From contig ML978159.1 of the NCBI GenBank assembly GCA_010015745.1, positions 588,771 through 652,770 of the forward strand: a stretch of DNA of 64,000 nucleotides, read 5' to 3'. Positions 10,386 to 22,154 of the stretch are shown piece by piece. Source of the stretch: Setomelanomma holmii. Taxonomy: Eukaryota > Ascomycota > Dothideomycetes > Pleosporales > Phaeosphaeriaceae. Under the pieces are notes generated by a model. The model saw only the letters and a list, made by a program, of their open reading frames with translations, made no database searches and was not told the origin of the DNA. A program made the translations under genes and the position numbers. Position 1 is the stretch's first letter. Each line of letters begins with the position of its first letter.

Positions 10386-12295
10386 TTAACCCGAGAATTC
10401 CTTGACGTCGCTGGTCTTGCCAGGGATAAGTGCCAATGGGACGATACCCGAGACGTGCATCTCAGGGCCGTAGACGTGCATGTTGAGGCCCAGCTCCTGG
10501 CCGACGTTCTTGATGTTCTTAAGACCCTCCTGGTAGTTGGGTCCGGCACGACGGATCCAGATCTGGACCTTGTGCTCGATGAGGAGGGGTGCGACTTCTC
10601 TTAGAGCGCGAATGACACCCTTGAAGGTTGAAGCGACGTTTGTGAAGTTGGCAATACCACCACCAATGAACAAGACCTTGCCCTCCTCGTGTTGAGGAGC
10701 ACGAAGCATGAGGTCAAGGACGGTTCGAGCATAGTGGAAGGTTTGAGTCTCGGTGGGAGCACCCGAGTACTCACCATAGTTGGCAAGCTCACCGGCGAAG
10801 CCGGCAGAGGCAATCGCGTCGGCGTAGACCACCGAAGCACCGCCACCAGCGACCAGAGTCCACACACGACCAGTAGCGTTAAGGATAGTAAGCTTGAGCG
10901 ACGCACCGGTCTTGGCGTCCATCTCTGCGATGTAGGCCTCCTCCTTGCTCATCTCACGGCCGAACGGAGCAGGGAACTCCATGGGCGGGCCGACATCGAC
11001 GGTAGTCTTGGCATCCTTGACGGGTGCAAGCGGTATGCCGAGAGCAGTTGCGCTGCGAGCAATGGCCCACTTTGCACCGCACTCGAACTCAGCAGTCTGA
11101 TCAAGCTTGGCAGCAAGATCGAGGAAGTGAACCTCTGCCGAGGTGGCATCGGCATTGGGAATGACGACGAGAGGGTTGATCTCGAGGTAGCTACAGTGTT
11201 GTCAGCAATGCAAAGAATGAAGTGTGGTGCGTTCAACTCACGTGAACTGGCAGTCGACGTAGACGGCGTATAACCGCGAGACGAAGTCAACGAGGACATT
11301 GTGGACACCCTTGGGGACCTTGCTCAGAAGGGTGGCAGCAATAGTCTCATTCGAGGGGTACTCCTTGAGGTCAACGGGAACGAGAAGCTTCTCAGCCTTC
11401 TCGTCGACATCACCAACATCGACACCACCTTCGTGGGTGAAGAGGATCCAATCACCCTAAGCGGGAACGTTAGCAAGCGATCGGGAGATGATTGGCGCGA
11501 TCGCCGAAGCCCAGCTGAGAAGAGCCGCAACACCAACACCTCAGGAAATGACAACGCACGAGTAGCGTCGTGACAAGCCAGTAGGCAGGGTAGATTGGCA
11601 TGTGAAAGTGGACGTGCGTATCGCAAAGTGTAGGTGCTTTGCAGAAGTGGGTCGGCCTATCTCCCTTCGTCCGGGCGGCCGTGAGACAAAACCGACAGGC
11701 GCCCGGAAAGGTTGAACATTTCCGCTCGCACTTCGCTGCACACTCCCGCGCGCATACAAAATGGATGGTCCACTCCTGCGACCGTCGCCAAACGGCCAGC
11801 CGACGCCGAAGACGTGAAAGACGGATTGGGAGAAAAAGATGGAAACAAACGTACCTCTCGCACCGAGTTGATGTTGATGTAGTACTCTGTGCCCTCGGGA
11901 TGGGGTAGGAACGGCTCAACCAAAAACTGTCTCAGGACACCGTCGACCGTCTCGACTCGCTGCGGCTTTCCGGCCCTCTCTGCGATCCACTCCTTGGCCT
12001 CCGCCCATGTCTTGTTCAGCGCAAGAAGCCCGCTCTTGCCTCGCCTCTTGATCAATTGATCTGGCTTCGCGACGAACTTGGCTCCCGGCGCCAGCAGCCA
12101 CGGGTAAGTGGCCTCTGCCTGGTCGAGCACGCCCCGCACGTCCGCATCAGCAGCAAAGTGCAGCGATGCTAGCTTTGGGGGAGGGTTGTGTGTCGCAGAT
12201 GCTGGGAGAGGCGTGGGCTTGATGACGGGCGCGCGGGTGAGGTGGTAGTTGAGGATGGCCTTGCCGTCGGCCTCGAAGATGGATTTGGCGGACAT
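10386..12295 (-). CDS. acl2: ATP-citrate lyase subunit 2 (ATP-grasp/citrate-binding subunit)
   Basis: Three exons in transcription order: 12295-11855, 11456-11242 and 11190-10386, giving 486 aa, the usual fungal length. The protein begins MSAKSIFEADGKAILNYHL and corresponds to the N-terminal half of animal ACLY: an ATP-grasp/succinyl-CoA-synthetase-beta-like domain (FLVEPFLPH, GDWILFTHEGGVDVGDVD, YLEINPLVV) and then the citrate-binding Rossmann-like region (VYADAIASAGFAGELANYGEYSGAP, VLFIGGGIANFTNVA). With subunit 1 it forms the cytosolic enzyme that makes acetyl-CoA and oxaloacetate from citrate, CoA and ATP, feeding lipid and sterol synthesis and histone acetylation. The first intron is 398 nt, far longer than others in this window. 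It is transcribed divergently from acl1 across an 1.1-kb shared promoter. Confidence 0.97.
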
Positions 12296-13401
12296 TGTGA
12301 GGAAGGGTCAAGCTGGAGCTGGTGAGTGCTGTCTTCTGCTTGATTGAAAGCTCGTGTGAGCAAAACAGTGGTTGATGCGGCAGTGTTGACGGTGCAGCAG
12401 AGGTGGTGAGGAAGATTTCAGAGCTTCGCAGAATCAATTCCCGACGGATTTCCGGCAATATCGCGACGGACACCCTTATGAGCAAAAGTCCGGACAGAAA
12501 GAGCTTCGGGAAAGCTTTGGGGAGGGGAAGCCGGGTTCAAGACACAAAAGCACGGGCGGGCAGCTGCTGAGACGTACCTATATCTGGTTGAGGAGTGGTT
12601 GGGGCGTGCAAGAGAATTATGAGGAATTGACAGCACGGAATGCGTCGTCTGGCTGCTGCTGGGGACCTGTGGAATCGGCGGTGTCGTTTTTTATCGCGTT
12701 GAGTTGGGATAGGCAGGGACAATGCACACTAGCACACTCGGCTGACGGCTAGCCAACCACGGTTGAGGCGCCCACAGCCAGGCACAGCACCTGTCGACGG
12801 CCACCGAGTACCAGAGACGACCCCAACGGAGCCGGCGAGGACGTCCCGACGGAATTCCAAAGATATCAACGCCCGCACTGCTCACGAGGACGCAATTGAA
12901 GCCCAAAAAACTGCTATATTCCCCTCCCGGGCGCGGCAGTGTGCGTGCAAGACATACGGGTCTCCTCTCACCGCCCGGTCGTTCTTGCCTAGCGGGGCGC
13001 TCGGCCTCTCCCCAACAACGCAACAAGCTCAACACCGCCGAAAGAGACACAGGCCCAAATCTTCGGAAATAGTCGCCAACACTCCCTTCGCAACCTTCGC
13101 CCATTCCATCATAGTCCTCTGCTCTGCCTCTACCAGGCATTGCATCCATAAGGTGAGTGCGTCTCTGGCTCCTGCTCTCGCGTGTCCCATACCTCCTGCC
13201 GCGAGCCCGCGTGCCTCAGCCCAGCTCCCTCAGCTATTTTTTCTCGGCGTCCGTTGCCAGACCTCACGTCAGCCAGCTCGCCCACGCTTCCCCAGAACCG
13301 TGCGACGAGCCCTTCCGAGCTTCTACTGACAGCCCGCCGCCATATTAGAACCTAGAGACATTTACTTGCAGCTCTACACCACCAATTGATCACCGGCCAC
13401 G
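12296..13401. promoter_or_regulatory. shared divergent promoter of acl2 and acl1
   Basis: This 1.1-kb interval lies between the start codons of the two subunits of one enzyme, which are transcribed away from each other. That arrangement is conserved in filamentous ascomycetes and is taken to keep the subunits in balance. The acl1 side contains pyrimidine-rich leader sequence and a probable 5' UTR intron. A 188-codon plus-strand frame across it has no family features, and I treat it as chance. Confidence 0.7.
13153..13371 (+). other. probable 5' UTR intron of acl1
   Basis: A consensus donor AAG|GTGAGT at 13153 and the acceptor TTTACTTGCAG ending at 13371 bracket a pyrimidine-rich stretch just upstream of the acl1 ATG at 13402. 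Leader introns are common in highly expressed fungal metabolic genes. RNA data would be needed to confirm it. Confidence 0.45.
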
Positions 13402-15573
13402 ATGCCTTCCGCCGCACCAGTCAACGGGAGCACTCCCAACCAGGCGGCCACCTCGACGGATGGCCTCTCTGCCAACGACAACATCCGCCGTTTTGCAGCT
13501 CCCAGCCGGCCATTGAGCCCGCCCGCCGCACACACCCTCTTCCACCCCAAGACACGATGCTTCGTCTAGTAAGAGCCCCTGTTGCGAGTGCACATGGCGA
13601 GGACGGAGCTCTAACAACGTGCGAACAGCGGTCTGCAGCCCCGCGCCGTCCAGGGCATGCTCGACTTTGACTTCATCTGCAAGCGCAAGCAGCCCTCGGT
13701 CGCCGGTATCATCTACACATTCGGCGGTCAGTTCGTTAGCAAAATGTGCGTGCCAAGCTCCCGCTGCATGATTCAGGAACACAGCTAATAGAGCCATGCA
13801 GGTACTGGGGAACCAGCGAGACGCTGCTGCCCGTCTACCAGTCGGTAGACAAGGCCATTGCTAAGCACACCGATGTCGACACCGTCGTCAACTTTGCTTC
13901 CTCGCGTTCCGTATACCAGTCGACCATGGAGCTGCTCGAGTTCCCGCAAATCAAGTCAATCGCCATTATTGCCGAGGGTGTCCCTGAGCGAGTAAGTCCA
14001 ATCTGGTAATTTTTGGGATGGAACTAGTTCTAACAGCTGCTAGCGTGCCCGAGAAATTCTTCACGTTGCCCAGAAGAAGGGTGTCACCATCATTGGCCCC
14101 GCTACCGTTGGTGGCATCAAGCCCGGCGCGTTCAAGATCGGCAACACTGGTGGTATGATGGACAACATTGTCGCCTCCAAGCTGTACCGCCCCGGCTCCG
14201 TCTCATACGTCTCTAAGTCGGGAGGTATGTCCAACGAGCTGAACAACATTATCGCCAACACCACAGACGGTGTGCTTGAGGGCGTCGCTATCGGTGGTGA
14301 CAGGTACCCCGGTACCACCTTCATTGACCACGTTCTGCGATACCAGGCCGACCCCGACTGCAAGATCATTGTGCTGCTCGGTGAGGTTGGTGGTGTCGAG
14401 GAGTACCGTGTGATCGAGGCTGTCAAGTCTGGTCAGGTCAACAAGCCCATTGTTGCTTGGGCTATTGGTACTGTCGCCGGCATGCTCAAGACTGAGGTGC
14501 AATTTGGCCACGCTGGTTCGTTCGCCAACTCCCAGCTCGAAACTGCTGTCACCAAGAACAACTCGATGAGGGAAGCGGGCATCTACGTACCCGAGACCTT
14601 CGAGGATATGCCTGCCACTCTTGCTCAGGTCTACCAGAAGCTTGTCAAGGACAGCATCATCAAGCCCAAGGCTGAGCCAGTGGTCCCTAAGATCCCCATT
14701 GACTACTCATGGGCACAGGAGCTCGGTCTCATCCGTAAGCCTGCTGCCTTCATTTCCACCATTTCCGATGATCGTGGTCAGGAGCTGTTGTATGCTGGTA
14801 TGCCCATCTCTGATGTTTTCAGAGAGGAGATTGGCATCGGTGGCGTCATGTCTTTGCTCTGGTTCCGTCGCCGTCTCCCCAACTACGCCAGCCGCTTCCT
14901 CGAGATGGTGCTCATGTTGACCGCCGATCACGGCCCTGCTGTGTCTGGGGCGATGAACACCATCATCACCACTCGTGCTGGCAAGGATCTCATCAGCGCC
15001 TTGGTTTCTGGTCTGTTGACCATTGGTTCGCGCTTCGGTGGTGCCCTTGACGGCGCCGCTGAGGAGTTCAGCAAGGCTTTCGACAAGGGTCTCAGCCCCC
15101 GTGATTTTGTCGACACCATGCGCAAGGAGAACAAGCTCATCCCTGGTATCGGCCACAGGATCAAGTCCCGCAACAACCCCGATCTTCGTGTCGAGCTCGT
15201 TAAGGAGTACGTCAAGAAGAACTTCCCAAGCACCAAGCTGCTCGACTACGCTCTGGCTGTCGAGTCAGTCACCACATCGAAGAAGGACAACCTCATCCTC
15301 AACGTTGATGGCTGCATTGCTGTCTGCTTTGTCGACCTTGTCCGAAACGGCGGTGCTTTCACTCAGGAGGAGGCAGAGGACTACCTGAAGATGGGTGTCC
15401 TCAACGGTCTATTTGTCCTTGGTCGATCAATTGGTCTCATTGCGCATTTCCTTGACCAGAAGAGGCTACGCACTGGCCTGTACAGGCATCCTTGGGACGA
15501 CATTACCTACCTTCTGCCTTCCCTGCAGGGTGGCGCACCAGGCGCGGAGGGTCGTGTTGAGGTTACGTTGTAG
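13402..15573 (+). CDS. acl1: ATP-citrate lyase subunit 1 (catalytic histidine / citrate-synthase-like subunit)
   Basis: Four exons: 13402-13568, 13629-13745, 13802-13991 and 14044-15573, giving 667 aa, normal for fungal subunit 1. The protein begins MPSAAPVNGSTPNQAATS. It contains the succinyl-CoA-synthetase-alpha-like CoA-binding domain (FASSRSVYQSTMELLEF, GGMMDNIVASKLYRPGS), the phosphorylated histidine in EVQFGHAGSFANSQLET (His about 314), and a C-terminal citrate-synthase-like domain (GNPDL-type core ISALVSGLLTIGSRFGGALD, PGIGHRIKSRNNPDLRVEL). It carries the phosphoryl-transfer His and the citryl-CoA cleavage step, while ATP and citrate binding sit mainly in subunit 2. It is paired head to head with acl2. 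Confidence 0.97.
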
Positions 15574-15965
15574 ATGCAGTCATGTCATGAGAAAAAGGAA
15601 TGGGTATATCCGGTTCTGGCCCTTGGAGCTTGATCTGAGCAGGCGTTTTGAGCGTGGTGGATTAGACAAAGTTTATGCACAGCATCGTGGGTCATTGTAG
15701 CACCAGCCGCTTGCTGTGGGCGGAGATATAGTTATTGTAATGCCACACGAACAATTATACACATATGCGCAGTCTCTTGTCGTAATCATCTTTTGCGATG
15801 TTCTTTGTTTTTGAATCGTCGTCATTCCTCAACATGCATATGTCCCATGCCATGCAATGCGGCATGCATGTCGTGCATACCCAACAACCCCACAGATAAG
15901 CACCCTATCTTTTCTGCCACAACCAACGCTCAACATACGTACCTTACCCCTCACTGCACTTTCCC
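15574..15965. other. convergent 3' flanks
   Basis: Short interval between the stop codons of acl1 (plus) and the aldehyde dehydrogenase (minus). It holds the two 3' UTRs and no supported gene. Confidence 0.5.
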
Positions 15966-17676
15966 TCACCAGTCCCCAACCAAAGGCCCTAACTTCCCTG
16001 ACCAAGCCGCCAAACCCACGCCCACAACGCCCACTACCGCACTCAGCAGTCCCAACCTCGACCAGCCCTTGCCGACCCTCTGATCCTCTAGTTTCTCGCC
16101 GCGCTTAAACTTTGGTTTGCCGACTTTGAGTGCGAGCCCTGCTTTTGCGAGGTTGTATGGTGGGTAGCGGAAGGACATGACTATGTCTAAGAAGTCGGGG
16201 AGGCGCACGATTGTGCGCTTGTGTGTGAATGTGTCGAAGCCGTAGCGGCCGTGGTAGGATCCGGAGCCGGAGTCGCCTGTGTGTAGGGATCGGTCAGGTG
16301 AGTGATTGGAGATGAGATGTGGTAGGGATATGACGAGGATACGGTGCAAAATTAGGTAGGGTGAGTCAGGGGTGCTGAGAGGGAGAGAGACAGGAAGCTA
16401 TTGGATTGCATTGGTGTTGTGAGGTGAGATGAGGTGACTTACCGACTCCGCCGAATGGGGCTTCTTTTGCGCCGGCGTGAAGAAGTGTGTCGTTGATTGT
16501 TACGCCGCCGGATAAAGTGTGGTCGAGGATGTAGTCGATCTCGCTTTGGTCGGTGCTGAAGATGTAGATTGCGAGCGGGTGAGGCATGGAGGATACGGTC
16601 TTGCAAGCCGTGATGTGATCTGCTTCGATGATGGGGAGGATTGGGCCGAACAGCTCTTCTGAGAGCAGGGAGTCATTCATCTTGACGTTAGATACAATGG
16701 TGGGGAAGAGCTTTTTGGGATTGTCGTCCTTGCTCTTGCCACTTGACACAACTGTGCCATTGGTCTTTTCTAGCATGCCACTCAGCCGAGCGGCATTGCG
16801 CTCGTTGACGATGGTGCACATTTCGTCGGTCTGGCCGTTGGAGGAGAAGGTGTCGTTCCAGTACTTTATGCGTTCAAGGAACTTGGCGTGGACATCTGGA
16901 TGCACGAATGTATGGTTCACTGAGAGACAAATCTGTCCAGCATTCATGAACTTTGCAGCGCCAATCCGCTTCGCAGCCAGATCCACGTTCGCTGTCTTGG
17001 TCACGATCGCTGGTCCCTGACCGCCGAGTTCGAGCACCGTGGGCGTGAGATGCTTTGCTGTAGCTGCGGCTACGTGCTTCGCGACAGGCGTTGAGCCAGT
17101 GAAGAAGACGTGGTCGAACTTATGCGTGAGCATATACTGTGTCTCCGCCGCACCACCAGACACGAAAGCATAGGCCTCGGAATCCAAATACTTTGGTGCA
17201 AGACGACACATGAGCTCTGCAGAGTGCGCTGCAATCTCGCTCGGTTTAACGAGCGCGCAGCAACCCGCTGCAATCGCGCTAGCGAGAGGATGTAGTGTAA
17301 GACTGTCTGGGAAATTCCACGCTCCAATGATGAAAGCTACGCCGCGCGGCTCCTGTCGTATAGTTGTCTTCCCGAGTTTGGAGAAGATGATGCCAGCATT
17401 GGGGACCTCATCTTTGGCCCACGACTCGACACTATCGATGTGGTACTCGATTTCTTCCAATAAGCCTTTTGTGGTGAAGCGAGACTCGAATTCAGGACGA
17501 TTGAGGTCTGCTTTCAGTGCTGCAATAAAAGCGTCCGTGTTGTCGGCAACCAGCCAGTAGAGTTGCTTGAGTTGCCATTTGCGGTAGCGGAGGTCTTTTG
17601 TGCGATTGGACGCAAAGGTGGTGCGGAGAGTCGAGATGGCGGTGTCGACCTCCGATTTGCTGGTGTATGAAGCCAT
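15966..17676 (-). CDS. fatty aldehyde dehydrogenase (HFD1-like), C-terminally membrane anchored
   Basis: Two exons in transcription order: 17676-16443 and 16276-15966, giving 514 aa. It is an ALDH-superfamily enzyme oxidising aldehydes to acids with NAD(P)+. Visible motifs are GAWNFPDSL with SEIAAHSAE in the cofactor domain, VFFTGST, the general-base Glu in TVLELGGQGPAI (about 216), the catalytic Cys in NAGQICLS (about 250), and the C-terminal FGGVGDSGSGSYHGRYGFDTFTHKR. The last ~25 residues are hydrophobic (LLSAVVGVVGVGLAAW), which fits the tail anchor of the ALDH3/HFD1 group acting on long-chain aldehydes at lipid droplets, ER or mitochondrial outer membrane. The location is inferred from the family. 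The splice junction rejoins the conserved GGVG/DSGSG segment exactly. Confidence 0.93.
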
Positions 17677-18966
17677 GGTCGTTCAAGTACTATGAGATCG
17701 CAAAAAAAGCTATTCTTGTGTAGAGACGTGATGTTAGTTCAAGAAGAGATGTCGTAGTCCAGTCGTGGTTATGTTGTTAGTCCACGAGAGTTGCCATGTC
17801 CGGAGCTACGAATCGTTTTGTCCGGCCGAGGATGAGACCGCGAAGCCTTCACGTGAAACCATTGCGCAACCATGCAAGGAAAAGACCAAAATGCATCAAC
17901 CACATCTCTTTTCAAATTCACGAGTCGCTGATGGAAGGTCCGTTCGGAGAGCCTGATTCGACGACAGGTAGTAAATGGAGAGGTTACTGCGTTGTCCTCC
18001 CGTCCCCGAACTACCACGTGGGTCCTCCAATAAGAAAGAGCATTGTAGTGATCCGTGTGCTGCTGACTTTTACACTGACTTTTACACATGCCCCAGTCCG
18101 CCTTGCCATTCTATCCGGTCGTGCAAACACGTTGTTTCTCAGTTGTACAGCATGAACGCATCATTTCCACCCCACACCTCGAGTCTCGAGCATGCAGGTC
18201 CCACGGTTCCCCTGCCGCAGCCTTCCGCTGCTGACCAGAACCACGGGCAGTCCTCATGGCATGTATGGTCTGGAGCATGACGTCTGCTTCTCACCAGTCG
18301 CATCTTGATAAAGGTAGAATCGTTACCTCGGACGCCTGAGCTAAGCTAGGCACAGTATAATTAGCCAGTTACGGAGTTTGGCGCCCGGCTCACCACCCCA
18401 CCCCAGCCTCGTCAATATATATCGGTGAGCATTCGTGCTATCGCGAGGCACTCGCGTGATGGACAGCTTCATGGGAAGCTGTAGTTGCACGAATGCGGAT
18501 GTCTACGATGTGCTGAAGCTTCGCAGGAATGCGAATGCTTTGTCTTTGTTCACGAAGACTGCACCCAAACTGCTATAACCCACGGCTCTACCACATGCGG
18601 CCCGCTCGCTAACATCCAATACGATACAACCACTTACGATGCCGAGAGAAGGGGGCTGCAGCTATGCTTAGCTACCCCGCCAGGATCCAGCTCCTCTAGC
18701 TCTGAGCTATCCGCCGATCGAGCTCACGAGCGCCTTGAACTTCATTGGGCGCACAGCTCTTTGTGCTGGCCTGATAAGCTGGTCAGCTCGTCATTTGCCT
18801 TGCGATGCATGAGCAACTGCATGCGAGCTTGTGATGTACCGGAAGAATAAGTAGTCTTGCCGTCCCAGGTGTGACTAAATTCAGCCTCGCTGCTGGTCTT
18901 CTCTTCGCTAGCACACTCGCATACCGTGCCCTTAGTGTTGAGTTACTCACATCACTCACACCCATC
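17677..18966. other. intergenic region
   Basis: Divergent interval of 1.3 kb between the aldehyde dehydrogenase and phosphatase-like genes, so it should hold both promoters. A TATATATC element lies at about 18416-18423. A 121-codon Cys-containing frame (18485-18850) lacks an ATG near its start and a signal peptide; I do not call it. Confidence 0.4.
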
Positions 18967-20763
18967 ATGTACAAGCTTGCGATTACGGCGCTGGCTGCAG
19001 CTTGGCTGGTCAGCGCGCAAGAGAATGATACCAACTCCTACCATCCACATGCCGCTTTCGCATTCATCCGAACTGGCGAGCGCACGCCCATAATTCGGCC
19101 AGGCGCTGAGGTTCTTACGGCGCTGGGCGCAAGCCAGATGTTCAATCTTGGTCAAAACTTTCGGACGCGCTACATTGCTGGTACCTCACCCGGACAGCTT
19201 GGTGTCGAGCATATTGCAGGGATGTCGCAAAGTTTGAACAATGATCAGATCTTGGTTGAGGCGCTGAACTCGCCGTATCTTGTGTCATCCGCACAGGCCT
19301 TCATGCAGGGCCTGTACCCGCCGACCAACATCGCCAGCGGCAATGGTTCTTCCATGAGCTCTACTGGCGGTCTTCTTGCAAACGGCTCAGCGATCGACTT
19401 TCCCTTGGGTGGATATCAATATGCGAATATACAAAGTTCAGGCTCGCTTGATCCGGAATCGATTTTCGTTTCGGGAACCACGAATTGTCCGAATGCGCAA
19501 AAAGCAGCTTTGACGTATTTCACGACGGACAAATTCTATCAACAAAAAGCGGCGACCAAGGACCTTTACAGCAAATTGCCATTGGATTGGTTTGAGGGCA
19601 ATCTGAGCAAGAATCAACTGTAAGCATGTAAGGGTTGTGACGCAATGTATCCAACTAATTTCGAAAACAGAGACTACACATATGCCATGGAGATCAGCGA
19701 TTACCTTCAGTACCAGTACTTACACAATTCTACCATCTACCGAGCCCTTGCCAACGACTCCGCCTATGACGGCGTTTACGACCGAGTTCGCGATCTCGCT
19801 GACGAAGTGGGATGGTACGTCTACGGCAATACCTCTTCATTATCGACAGATGCAGACGACCAGGCAATTGCTGGCAAGACACTTGCAGCAGTCGTACTTG
19901 GCGCCTTCCAGAGACTCATTGTCGATAAGCTCAGTTCTGGCGATACGACCGACATGTCGTACCCGCTAAGCCTCTACTTTGGCGAGCAGGAGCCAATGGT
20001 CTCGCTGATCTCACTGATGATGGCTGATTATCACGACACACGCTTCCGAGCAATCCCAACTTTCGGTTCTACCATGATCTTCGAACTCTTCAGCACAGGC
20101 GAAAACACAACCTTTCCCACAAACCAAGAGGATCTATGGGTGCGCTTCTACTTCCACAACGGCACGGGCTACATCAACAACCAACTCCTGGCGTTCCCAA
20201 TCTTTGGAAACGGACCGTCGCGCATGGACATGCAATGGCCAGAGTTCCAAGACATGTTCAGCCGCATCATGATGTCGACGCTGACTGACTGGTGCGAGAC
20301 GTGCAATAGCCCAAGCCTGTTCTGCTGGGGTGTTGATGACAACAACATCACTCTTACCCTTTCCGCTTCAAAGGGAAAGCACTACCCGGTCTCACCAGCG
20401 GTCGGCGGTGTCATCGGTGCCATCGTAACTCTCGTAGTCGCTGGCCTTCTATTCGGCCTCGCAATGCTACTCGGTGGCGTCCGCTTGCATCGTGTCAAGA
20501 AGAATCAGAAATCCGAACTCGGCGGCTTCAAGGGCTCTAGCAAGCTCGCTTCAGACCCGGATCTCAGCATCGCGAAGAATGGCGCACCACCTGCGGGAAT
20601 CAGCTTTGTTCCGGATAGCAAGCGGGGCCATGAGCGGGTTGGTAGCTGGGAGTTGAGGCAGAAAGAATTTGGCAAAGAGACTGGTGATCAGTCGCGCAGG
20701 GAGAGCTTCGATGCTATCGATGCGGTCGCAACTAAACCGGTCCAGCCTGAGGAGCGCGTTTAA
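18967..20763 (+). CDS. histidine-acid-phosphatase-fold membrane protein, probably inactive
   Basis: Two exons: 18967-19619 and 19671-20763, giving 581 aa. The start at 18967 gives a signal peptide (MYKLAITALAAAWLVSAQ). The upstream in-frame extension begins with GTG, so I reject it. The ectodomain aligns with histidine phosphatase superfamily clade 2 (fungal acid phosphatase-like), beginning HAAFAFIRTGERTPIIRPG and including QMFNLGQNFRTRY. The catalytic RHGxRxP tripeptide is replaced by RTGERTP (35-41), so the nucleophilic His is missing; as far as I recall this change is shared by orthologues. A single TM helix lies near 461-490 (GGVIGAIVTLVVAGLLFGLA), followed by a 91-residue charged cytoplasmic tail. 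Likely a cell-surface pseudoenzyme. Confidence 0.85.
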
Positions 20764-21183
20764 GCGTTGCTGGTCGTTTATCGCTGGTCGCGCACCAGGC
20801 AATGCTGGAGTTGCGATGGAAGGGAATATGGAAGGTTAGAGGAAGGGCTATTTGCTTCGTACGATCTTGATACCCGGCTTCAGAGCCATTTTGACGCTAC
20901 TTGTACGATCACGACACTCTTTTATGACTGGAACGAAGTGGACTGCAGATGATGGCATGTATCCTCATGCTTGATGGGGCGTTCGTGCCGTGCCTCGATA
21001 TGATAAGCATATCATACTGTCCCCAACGTCTTTCTTCACATCGTTGACTCATCACATTTTAGTTCGATCGCACGTTGCTCAACAGCTTTCTCTCTCACAT
21101 CCTGCTGATTCAGTGTCAGACTGAGCCGGCTCGTCAATTATATCACGGTCAATTCTGCACCCTACCATCAATTGAATCCTCAA
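20764..21183. other. intergenic region
   Basis: 3' flank of the phosphatase-like gene. No supported gene. The palindromic TGATAAGCATATCA lies near 21000-21013. Confidence 0.35.
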
Positions 21184-21336
21184 GGACGCGTGGTCCAATA
21201 GTCATGACATTCATACCATACGGCTCACCTCTCTGGAGGTACATGGCCTTGGTTACTTCGACCGAGGCTGCAAGGAGCGCAAGGACGCCTGGCGCGAGCG
21301 ATGTGAGATTTTCACGTTCGAATCTCGGCGTGTCCA
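21184..21336 (+). tRNA. tRNA-like Pol III unit, relative of the one at 9.7 kb
   Basis: The 5' GGACGCG pairs fully (one G-U) with the 3' CGTGTCC, followed by A. An A-box-like TGGTCCAATAG follows the acceptor, and a B-box CGTTCGAATCT lies before the 3' end. Seven bases later comes TTTCTTTTT, a Pol III terminator. Like the unit at 9678-9827 it is about 150 nt, has CTCAC...GATGTGAGA arms and a shared CTGCA.G.AGCGC block, and no clear anticodon. T-stem pairing is weak (three of five). It may be a tRNA with a long insertion or a tRNA-derived element family. Confidence 0.45.
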
Positions 21337-21492
21337 ATGTTTCTTTTTGGTGATTGTTAGACATGACAGGAAGCTACTATCATATTCCGGTGTTTGATGG
21401 CACGTTTTGTAGCAAGCAGCAGCCTTTAACTTCTGTATAACTCTTGTTCGCAGTGTCGCACCTTTTAGAACACACACACAAGCCTGAACACA

Positions 21493-21995
21493 ATGCCCAA
21501 CGCTAATCAATACAGCTACAAACGCACGTTACAACGAGCCCATTTATGTGAAGAGCTCGTGAAGGAAGCATGCGGTCAGTCTGCCTACTTGCCTCCGCAG
21601 CTATCAAAGTACAGGTCTGACCCGTGTACAGGACTCGTCCACGCCCTGTACCGCCCTCGACTAATACGCTGTCACAATATTGATGTCATAACTGGCATAG
21701 AGTGTCGTGGTACCAAGATCCTCTTTGTTACACGAGCCATCGCATACAACGAAGACTACACGGACTGGGTGGTTGCGAAGACAGGAGAAGGTGAATGGTA
21801 TACAGCCCACGTGAGTCTAGACAAGTTCGTGGATGAGCTGAGGAGGGAGTTCGGCACGTTGACCAGTGAGTTTTAGATTGCTACATGTCTGGCATTTGAG
21901 GCTGACGAGCTGCAGGTAACATAACCGGTCGTGACTGGACCGCAAGGCGGGGGTTTGGATTGGATGTGGCAAATGAAAGGCCCGGAGAGCACTGA
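21493..21995 (+). CDS. hypothetical protein, 150 aa
   Basis: Two exons: 21493-21865 and 21916-21995. The unspliced frame would stop at TTTTAG just after a GTGAGT donor. Splicing a 50-nt intron with a CTGAC branch site and CTGCAG acceptor gives a longer, in-frame C-terminus (SNITGRDWTARRGFG...). The protein begins MPNANQYSYKRTLQRAH, is soluble by appearance and has no motif I recognise. A middle strand-rich stretch (TKILFVTRAIAYNEDYTDW) suggests a small folded domain. It could be a lineage-restricted protein. Support is a good intron plus open frame, without family evidence. Confidence 0.5.
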
Positions 21996-22154
21996 TCGGG
22001 AGAACCTATGATACATGGCGGTTGCAAAATGCTCGTATCATGTCAGGGCTATTTAGTTTTGCCTCGGAGACACTTGATGTTCGCCTTTTGCATAAATGCG
22101 TAGACGGGATTTGAATAGGTGAGCAACAGACTCTCATGATCCACAAGTCGACGT

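Noticed and set aside
12763..13329. 188-codon plus-strand frame upstream of acl1
   Set aside because: Lies in the shared ACL promoter and leader, is low in complexity, and overlaps the likely 5' UTR intron.
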